The notes under the pieces: model-generated
What the model was told of the DNA's origin: nothing
Database searches by the model: none
What the model saw: the letters and a program-made list of their open reading frames with translations, nothing else
Made by a program: the position numbers and the translations under genes
Source of the DNA: Bacteriovorax stolpii
Lineage (GTDB): Bacteria > Bdellovibrionota > Bacteriovoracia > Bacteriovoracales > Bacteriovoracaceae
DNA: 10,595 bases
Direction: 5' to 3'
Assembly: GCA_945890905.1 (NCBI GenBank)
Contig: CAMDDI010000110.1
Span: forward strand, 1-10,595
Part shown: positions 6,381 through 10,595 of the stretch, piece by piece
Layout: every line of letters begins with the position of its first letter
Position numbering within the stretch: position 1 is the stretch's first letter

Positions 6381-6842
6381 GTGGGCTTTCTCTTCTTACT
6401 TTTTAGTCTTAACTCTTTCGCAGGAAATGCTTACCCGAAGTTCCCAGACTTAACTGTAACTCCGGGCTCTCTCTGCGACTCTCCTACATCTTACCGCTAT
6501 GCTGAGCACATTCCCTACTGCGAGCGTGAGCTAAATTCATTCGGCAAAGAGCTCATCTTTATCAATTACCGCAAACTTGGTTACAGTTTAAGTGGCGAGC
6601 GCCATCAGTATAAAATTGATCATTTCATTCCTCTCTGTATGGGCGGAAGTAATAACGACAATAATCTTTGGCCGCAGTACTACACCATCTCGGCCCGCAC
6701 CGACCTTCTGGAGACCCGGGGCTGTGAAGTTCTGGCCATGGGTAAAATTTCTCAGAGAGAAGTCATTGCCCTGATCATAAAAGCTAAAATGGATTGGAAG
6801 GAAGCTCCCGCAGTTCTGAAATATCTCAATCGCCTTCGATGA
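6381..6842 (+). CDS. secreted HNH endonuclease
   Basis: A 153-residue protein with a short hydrophobic export signal (MGFLFLLFSLNSFA, cleavage near residue 14). The HNH/beta-beta-alpha-metal motif is YKIDHFIPLCMGGSNNDNN followed by LWPQ (77-99): Asp80-His81 supply the catalytic histidine and a metal ligand, and Asn95 in NNLWPQ is the conserved central Asn. The family's usual downstream helices are present, including RTDLLET (106-112) and a terminal DW (138-139). Such proteins cut DNA non-specifically or with low specificity outside the cytoplasm, for nutrient scavenging or digestion of another cell's DNA. GTG is used as the start because it directly follows the preceding stop and precedes the signal sequence; a GGA lies about 11 bases upstream. 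It overlaps the next gene as ATGA. No cytoplasmic immunity gene is evident, consistent with export. Confidence 0.87.
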   Translation: MGFLFLLFSLNSFAGNAYPKFPDLTVTPGSLCDSPTSYRYAEHIPYCERELNSFGKELIFINYRKLGYSLSGERHQYKIDHFIPLCMGGSNNDNNLWPQYYTISARTDLLETRGCEVLAMGKISQREVIALIIKAKMDWKEAPAVLKYLNRLR

Positions 6843-7354
6843 TCAAATCTTGGCTCGAAAAAACTATTATCGGTCTTGATCTGTGTCCTTTCACCAGTAA
6901 ACCTTACCTTACAGGAAAGATTCTTCTAGAAGAACTTCCTGGAAATACCCTCCCAGACTCTCAAAATAATTTCTTAGATTCATTGAACGCATTTCAAGCC
7001 CAGAAGAAATTTGAAACCATTCTTATGGCCTATCCACAGTGGAAAATATCCTTTAAAGACTTTTATGATTTTTCGGAAGACTGCGAAGACCAGTTAGCTG
7101 AGCTGGGTCTTGGTGATGAGTTTCAACTGGTGGCCTTTCATCCAAAGTTCTGTTTTGAAGGTTTAGAGTTCTCCAACCGCGCTAACCTTGTGAACTCTTC
7201 CCCTTATCCCCTAATCCATCTCTTGCGGATTATCGACTTAGATCTCATCAATATGAGTGTTAAAGAAGCAGAATCAATGAGTTTTGGTAATGCTAAGAAG
7301 CTAGAACTTTTAAGCGAGCTTGAAGTCCTCGAGCACTTTCCCTGGAGAGGATAG
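6839..7354 (+). CDS. DUF1415 family protein
   Basis: A 171-residue cytosolic protein matching the DUF1415 pattern: W5 and IGLDLCPF (11-18), FHPKFCF (100-106) and NSSPYPLIHLLR (119-130), the hallmarks of the family widespread in Proteobacteria. Two conserved cysteines, in LCPF and KFCF, plus the His residues could bind metal or be redox active, but no biochemical role is established as far as I know. The ATG lies in an ATGA overlap with the nuclease stop and no ribosome binding site is seen, so translation is probably coupled. An upstream in-frame start at 6794 is rejected because it would add a 15-residue tail with no family similarity. Linkage to the nuclease may simply be transcriptional. 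Confidence 0.88.
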   Translation: MIKSWLEKTIIGLDLCPFTSKPYLTGKILLEELPGNTLPDSQNNFLDSLNAFQAQKKFETILMAYPQWKISFKDFYDFSEDCEDQLAELGLGDEFQLVAFHPKFCFEGLEFSNRANLVNSSPYPLIHLLRIIDLDLINMSVKEAESMSFGNAKKLELLSELEVLEHFPWRG

Positions 7355-7375
7355 CCTATAAAGATTATAGGCTAT
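7351..7375 (+). terminator. perfect 11-bp hairpin overlapping the DUF1415 stop codon
   Basis: ATAGCCTATAA and TTATAGGCTAT form a perfect stem around a three-base AGA loop, and the left arm includes the TAG stop. The stem is AT-rich and the first T-run (TTTTTTT, 7394-7400) starts about 18 bases later, so as an intrinsic terminator it would be weak. It may instead be an RNA-processing or protein-binding site. The heptamer CCTATAA/TTATAGG is shared with the repeat at 2939-2988. Confidence 0.4.
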
Positions 7376-7445
7376 AGCACCTTATCCCCACGGTTTTTTT
7401 CAGAGTGATACATATCTCAAAATTTTTTCATTGTGGAGTTTGTCT

Positions 7446-8681
7446 ATGAAACACACCATCTGGCCTCTGGCCCTATTGCTCTCATTTTCTAGCTTTGCTC
7501 AGAGCTTAACTTCTGCTCCTTTCTACTTTGCGGCCACTGCAGATTCAATGTCCTCACTGGCCGATAAAACCTGGAAAAAGATTCCAGTGAAAGAATTAGA
7601 AACTGAACAAGCTTACCTTCGTGGCTACTTCTATAAAGACTCTCACTCACTAGTGACTGAAGGATCAATTGAAGGAACTTCAAATGCTGTTATTGCTGCC
7701 AAGAAAAGAGTTCGCGCTGCTGCTATGGCCGACCTTCTTAAAAAAGGAATTATCCGTAACGGTGATGTGGTTTTAAGTTTTCGTCCACTTTGGGAAAACA
7801 CAGCAAGCTACCCACATATTCAAATGGGACTCAGTCACTCTGGAATTATCTATGTTGAAAATGGAGTGGCCAAAAATTTAGATCAGCCCCTTGATTCTCA
7901 TCATAACGGTGAGAACTTTGATAGCTCCCTTAATGCTCCTCACTACTTGGGTGGAGACACTTATCAAATCATCCGCCCTCGTGACGTCTCGGCTGTGAAA
8001 GCAAAAAACTTCTTATCATGGGTCGCTATGGTCAAGAAGAATGCTGCTGCTTTCCGCTCTCGCGGTCAGCTTAAATTTAATTCTGATTACAATGCTTCAA
8101 AATATAACACTTACTCGGCCAATGATTCTTTTGTCACAAAAATGGCCGGTATTATTTCTGGAAAAGATACCACCACAACTGATCTGACTTTGTTTTGCTC
8201 AGAGTTTATTTGGTCACTCCTTTCTCTTTCAAATTGTTCTCCGGAAGAAATCGCTCTTGATCCATCAAGTGACGCTGCATGTGTAAAACCCATCATGTCT
8301 CCGATGCCGATGCTCGCCGCTAAAGGGGTTCCAGGATTAACTGAAGGTCCTTTGGCCGTATTAGAAAAGCTTGATCTCTCTGTTTCTGAAAAAGTCGCCT
8401 TGCTGGAAAAGATCTTTACTGAAGGGGATGTTTCCCGGCTCTCTGGTGGTCACCGTGCCCTGGCCAAAGATCCGGCCATCCAGAAGCTTATGGGAATTTT
8501 AAAACAAACCTACGTTACGAAACTCTCGGGCAAAGAGCCTCCTCAACCTATGGTAGACCAAATTAATTCTCAGGCCCCACTTAACTATTCACCGACTTCG
8601 TTTTTAATCAATGCGATGTTAGATTCTGCTGACCCTGAAAGGAAGTTTGATTATGTTGCGACTATTATTTTTACTAAGTAG
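7446..8681 (+). CDS. exported permuted NlpC/P60 (YiiX/LRAT-like) papain-fold protein
   Basis: A 411-residue protein with a signal peptide (MKHTIWPLALLLSFSSFA, cleavage near residue 18). The central domain has the order of circularly permuted papain-like enzymes: NGDVVLSF (105-112), GLSHSGIIYV with His131, then NLDQP with possible polar partner Asp146, and finally LFCSEFIWSLL with nucleophile Cys251. This His-before-Cys order, with CSE[FLV], matches the YaeF/YiiX-LRAT class and not ordinary NlpC/P60. The N-terminal 100 residues and C-terminal 150 residues are unassigned. Likely an amidase, peptidase or acyl-handling enzyme acting on envelope lipids or peptidoglycan. GTGGAG seven bases upstream supports ATG 7446. 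The next gene begins inside its 3' end and encodes a second, shorter member of the same class. Confidence 0.8.
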   Translation: MKHTIWPLALLLSFSSFAQSLTSAPFYFAATADSMSSLADKTWKKIPVKELETEQAYLRGYFYKDSHSLVTEGSIEGTSNAVIAAKKRVRAAAMADLLKKGIIRNGDVVLSFRPLWENTASYPHIQMGLSHSGIIYVENGVAKNLDQPLDSHHNGENFDSSLNAPHYLGGDTYQIIRPRDVSAVKAKNFLSWVAMVKKNAAAFRSRGQLKFNSDYNASKYNTYSANDSFVTKMAGIISGKDTTTTDLTLFCSEFIWSLLSLSNCSPEEIALDPSSDAACVKPIMSPMPMLAAKGVPGLTEGPLAVLEKLDLSVSEKVALLEKIFTEGDVSRLSGGHRALAKDPAIQKLMGILKQTYVTKLSGKEPPQPMVDQINSQAPLNYSPTSFLINAMLDSADPERKFDYVATIIFTK

Positions 8682-9297
8682 TTTTACTCTCCTAAACTCT
8701 TCATTTGCTGCGGGCACGTGCCCTCTCAAAGATGGTGACTTAGTATTTATTAAAAGCCAGACTCAGCAATCGGCTCTTTTGAAAGTGGCCACAGGCTCAG
8801 AGTGGAGTCACGTGGGTGCTGCTTTTAAAAATTCTGCTGGATGGGAAGTTATCGAAGCAGTTGGCCCAGTGAAATGGACCAGCCTTTATAGCTTTATCCG
8901 TCGCAGCCGCAATCTTGATTACAAAGTCAAACGTACGACCTTCGAATTTAGAATTTCAAAAGTTCGTGAATACCTGGAAAATAAACTAGGGGCTCCCTAT
9001 GATTTAATCTTTTCTATGGATGAGGCACGGATTTATTGTTCAGAACTTCTTTGGAAAGCTTATAAGAAAGTCGCTAAAGAAGAGATCGGGAATCTTCAAA
9101 AAATTGGAGATTTGCAGGTAGATAATCAGGCCGTGATGTCTGTGGCAAAAAAAAGATTTGATGCTTACGGAATGAAGTTTGATCCTGAAGCGTGGAAGAA
9201 TTCTGATGTCATCACTCCTGTGCAAATGATGGAGTCAGATAATCTAGTTGATGTCTCCGGGGCAACTCCCAAAGATCTTGAAGCCTGTTTACGATAA
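8653..9297 (+). CDS. yiiX: YiiX family permuted papain-like protein, exported
   Basis: A 214-residue protein, near the roughly 200 residues of E. coli YiiX, which it resembles throughout. The signal peptide ends near Ala20. GDLVFIKSQTQQSALLKVAT (28-47) corresponds to YiiX GDIIFQISRSSQSKAIQLAT. SEWSHVG carries His53, VIEAVGPVKWT (66-76) carries the polar residue Glu68, PYD is at 115-117, and YCSELLWKAY carries nucleophile Cys129. The catalytic set is therefore complete. The YiiX substrate is not established; the fold suggests an envelope amidase or acyltransferase. Its start overlaps the previous gene by 29 bases, with AAAGGAAG upstream of ATG 8653, so the pair is co-translated and may have arisen by old duplication and divergence. 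A terminator hairpin follows two bases after the stop. Confidence 0.92.
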   Translation: MLRLLFLLSSFTLLNSSFAAGTCPLKDGDLVFIKSQTQQSALLKVATGSEWSHVGAAFKNSAGWEVIEAVGPVKWTSLYSFIRRSRNLDYKVKRTTFEFRISKVREYLENKLGAPYDLIFSMDEARIYCSELLWKAYKKVAKEEIGNLQKIGDLQVDNQAVMSVAKKRFDAYGMKFDPEAWKNSDVITPVQMMESDNLVDVSGATPKDLEACLR

Positions 9298-9298
9298 A

Positions 9299-9322
9299 AA
9301 AGCCCCTTGAGACAGGGGCTTT
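9299..9322. terminator. intrinsic terminator between convergent genes
   Basis: AAAGCCCC and GGGGCTTT form an 8-bp GC-rich stem with an 8-base loop. Read leftward it is followed by a run of T (TTTTTT including the stem end), a good terminator for the cysteine-rich gene. Read rightward it is followed only by TTTAAAATT, still plausible for yiiX. It sits in the 35-base gap between the two converging stops and probably works in both directions. Confidence 0.85.
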
Positions 9323-9332
9323 AAAATTGAGT

Positions 9333-9551
9333 TTATTTTTTCAAGCAACTTTCTCCACAATCCCCAGTTTTCTTACAATCGCCATGCTCGCACTTACAAT
9401 CTTTCCCTTCGCCCTTTTTACATTTTTCAGCACACTCTTTAGTGCAATCGCATTTACCAGTATGTCCTTCTACGTGGTTGGCAAAGGCCGGAGCAACAGT
9501 TCCAAAAACCATTAAAGTCGAGAATAGGCCAGTACGCAGATAGTTTTTCAT
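9333..9551 (-). CDS. small exported cysteine-rich (metallothionein-like) protein
   Basis: A 72-residue protein. A signal peptide (MKNYLRTGLFSTLMVFGTVAPAFA, cleavage after Ala24) leaves a mature chain of about 48 residues with nine cysteines (34, 36, 40, 44, 52, 54, 59, 65, 69), His26, His30 and His56, and many Lys. CDC and CKC pairs and Cx3C spacing suit soft-metal binding, but it is not a recognised metallothionein family and periplasmic location is unusual for one. AAAAGGA seven bases before ATG 9551 supports this start over ATG 9557 or a longer N-terminal extension. It is divergent from the ECF sigma factor gene across a palindrome-bearing region, so it is a plausible target of that sigma. 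Function is inferred from composition only; a disulphide-stabilised peptide is the alternative. Confidence 0.85.
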   Translation of the reverse strand: MKNYLRTGLFSTLMVFGTVAPAFANHVEGHTGKCDCTKECAEKCKKGEGKDCKCEHGDCKKTGDCGESCLKK

Positions 9552-9588
9552 AAACATCCTTTTTGTTAGTGGTGCACTGGATACGGAA

Positions 9589-9618
9589 GTCACACTGAAT
9601 TTGTGACAATGTCACAAA
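9589..9618. promoter_or_regulatory. 19-bp perfect palindrome plus extra half-site, candidate operator
   Basis: TTTGTGAC-AAT-GTCACAAA (9600-9618) is a perfect palindrome. A further GTCACA at 9589-9594 pairs with the same TGTGAC half-site, giving three half-sites in 30 bases. It lies between the divergent cysteine-rich and sigma-factor genes. The core resembles CRP-family TGTGA/TCACA, but the inner gap is five bases instead of six, so a GntR- or Crp/Fnr-like protein with different spacing is possible. I could not place convincing -35/-10 boxes for either gene. Confidence 0.6.
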
Positions 9619-9663
9619 AAATAAGTACCTTACGTATACCTATAGAGAGTGAGGAAATCATTT

Positions 9664-10167
9664 GTGACTGATGAAGAGCTAATGACTAGATATGGAAAAG
9701 AGGACGATCCTCAGGCGTTCTCGATGCTCTATTCAAAGCATTCTTCCATCGTCTATGGGTTCATCACTAAGAAGACTTTCAATAAAACGAACGCGGATGA
9801 AATTTTCCAAAATGTTTTCATGAAGCTTCACTCCAGCCGCCATCAGTATGATCCGAAGTTTCCGTTCACTGCCTGGCTCTATACTATCGCCAGAACAACC
9901 ATGACGGATTATTTCCGAAAAATACAAAGTGCGGGATCCATTCAGGAAAACTACCGAGATTTTTTAATTTCAGATGATCTGAATAAAAATCAAGACAGAG
10001 AAATTATTCTTGATGGATTAAAAGAACAAGAGAGAGATCTTTTGGAAAAGCGCTATCGCGAAGATTGGTCCTTTGCTGAGATTGCCAGTCACCTCAACAT
10101 CTCTGAGGCGGGTGTGCGCCAAAAAATCAGCCGGGTGATCCGGCAATTAAGAGGTAAGTATGTCTGA
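9664..10167 (+). CDS. ECF-type RNA polymerase sigma factor
   Basis: A 167-residue protein of standard ECF length with only sigma2 and sigma4. Region 2 spans roughly residues 14-86, with DEIFQNVFMKLH (45-56) and FTAWLYTIARTTMTDYFRK (68-86), the latter contacting the -10 element. Region 4 (about 117-165) carries a helix-turn-helix, WSFAEIASHLNISEAGVRQ (135-153), for the -35 element. GTG 9664 is preferred to the in-frame GTG 9649 because AGGA sits eight bases before it and would lie inside the gene otherwise. The next gene, for a membrane protein, overlaps its end by eight bases, the usual arrangement for a sigma factor and its anti-sigma. Together with the divergent cysteine-rich gene this suggests response to metal, redox or envelope stress. 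The target promoter is unknown. Confidence 0.93.
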   Translation: MTDEELMTRYGKEDDPQAFSMLYSKHSSIVYGFITKKTFNKTNADEIFQNVFMKLHSSRHQYDPKFPFTAWLYTIARTTMTDYFRKIQSAGSIQENYRDFLISDDLNKNQDREIILDGLKEQERDLLEKRYREDWSFAEIASHLNISEAGVRQKISRVIRQLRGKYV

Positions 10168-10595
10168 CTATAATGAATTTTTGAATTCTCAAAAGAATAG
10201 TCCACCCCAAACTGTGACAGCAAAGATTCACGAACACGTGATGGATGATATCAATCCAGGACTAACTTCAGTCTTCTCAAAATTTTTAATGATCCATGTG
10301 CTGATGGGATCCCTAACTTTGACTATTTGTCCTCAATTTGGAATTGGCCCCTTGGGTGGCGGCATAGGAATTATGCGCTATGTGGAAAGTTTAGGTCGCA
10401 TTGGTTGTGGATTATTTTGTGGAGCTTTCTTTTTCTTAGGTAGCTTAATACTCGCTCATTTTCTATTATCACGGTCTCAAAAGCGCGTGATCACTCAACA
10501 CGCATACGGTATGGCCACTAGTCTCGCTTTCCTCTCATTCCTTTCACTGATTTTGTTTTCAAATATGGCCAATGGTCACATCCATCATATGCAGT
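10160..10595 (+). CDS. membrane protein, putative anti-sigma factor (3' end outside window)
   Basis: I translated this reading frame by hand; 145 residues are visible and it is open at the right edge. ATG 10160 has AGAGG five bases upstream and overlaps the sigma stop. A soluble N-terminus of about 40 residues (with HEHVMDD at 24-30) precedes at least three hydrophobic segments, around 41-60, 82-103 and 118-136. Cysteines at 57, 83 and 87 lie in or next to the membrane, and the visible end HIHHMQ is His-rich, which would suit sensing a metal or a thiol state. I do not recognise the family; it resembles in architecture, but I cannot show homology to, multi-pass anti-sigma factors such as NrsF (DUF1109). 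The anti-sigma role rests on gene order. Confidence 0.75.
   Translation, partial: MSDYNEFLNSQKNSPPQTVTAKIHEHVMDDINPGLTSVFSKFLMIHVLMGSLTLTICPQFGIGPLGGGIGIMRYVESLGRIGCGLFCGAFFFLGSLILAHFLLSRSQKRVITQHAYGMATSLAFLSFLSLILFSNMANGHIHHMQ

Noticed and set aside
7401..7416. Extended -10 (TGATACATA) as promoter of the papain-fold gene pair
   Set aside because: No recognisable -35 at a suitable distance; too weak to list.
9627..9642. TACGTA-containing stretch before the sigma gene as a second LexA-type site
   Set aside because: It lacks the TGTACG...CGTACA arms and extended symmetry of the operator at 3921-3941.

Overview
This is a chromosomal stretch at moderate GC (low-to-mid 40% by eye), densely packed with short intergenic gaps, frequent 4-base start/stop overlaps and many signal-peptide proteins. 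The secreted HNH nuclease, the secreted papain-fold proteins and the general composition would fit a predatory deltaproteobacterial relative (Bdellovibrionota, perhaps Bacteriovoracales). That placement is an inference from style and gene mix; nothing here proves it.

Left part, minus strand (1-3789): a short-chain dehydrogenase, a class-A-type FAD monooxygenase, a stand-alone acyl carrier protein and a CrtI-like FAD oxidoreductase that runs off the left edge. The last three are tightly packed and look like one operon making or modifying an ACP-bound acyl or polyene product. The dehydrogenase lies upstream of a 107-base gap and has its own inverted repeat next to its ribosome binding site.

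Middle, plus strand (3916-5895): a three-gene SOS-mutagenesis-like operon. A sigma70-type promoter has its spacer filled by a 21-bp palindrome, a likely LexA-type operator. It drives two small S24-fold proteins and a full-length UmuC DNA polymerase V. Both small proteins align to the UmuD core, but both lack the catalytic Ser and Lys and neither carries the UmuD cleavage-site arm. This looks like a pre-activated, non-cleavable UmuD'-type pair and is the most unusual item in the window.

Then (5958-7354) comes a secreted Cys-containing protein of unknown function, followed directly and in the same frame after one stop codon by a secreted HNH endonuclease, which is coupled by an ATGA overlap to a DUF1415 protein. 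Next (7446-9297) are two overlapping genes for exported proteins of the circularly permuted NlpC/P60 papain-like class; the second is a clear YiiX homologue. A hairpin terminator closes this unit.

Right end (9333-10595): a small exported nine-cysteine protein reads left, divergent from an ECF sigma factor followed by an overlapping membrane protein, probably its anti-sigma factor. A perfect 19-bp palindrome with an extra half-site lies between the divergent genes. This looks like a self-contained metal or envelope-stress response module. No RNA genes, CRISPR arrays or insertion sequences were recognised.
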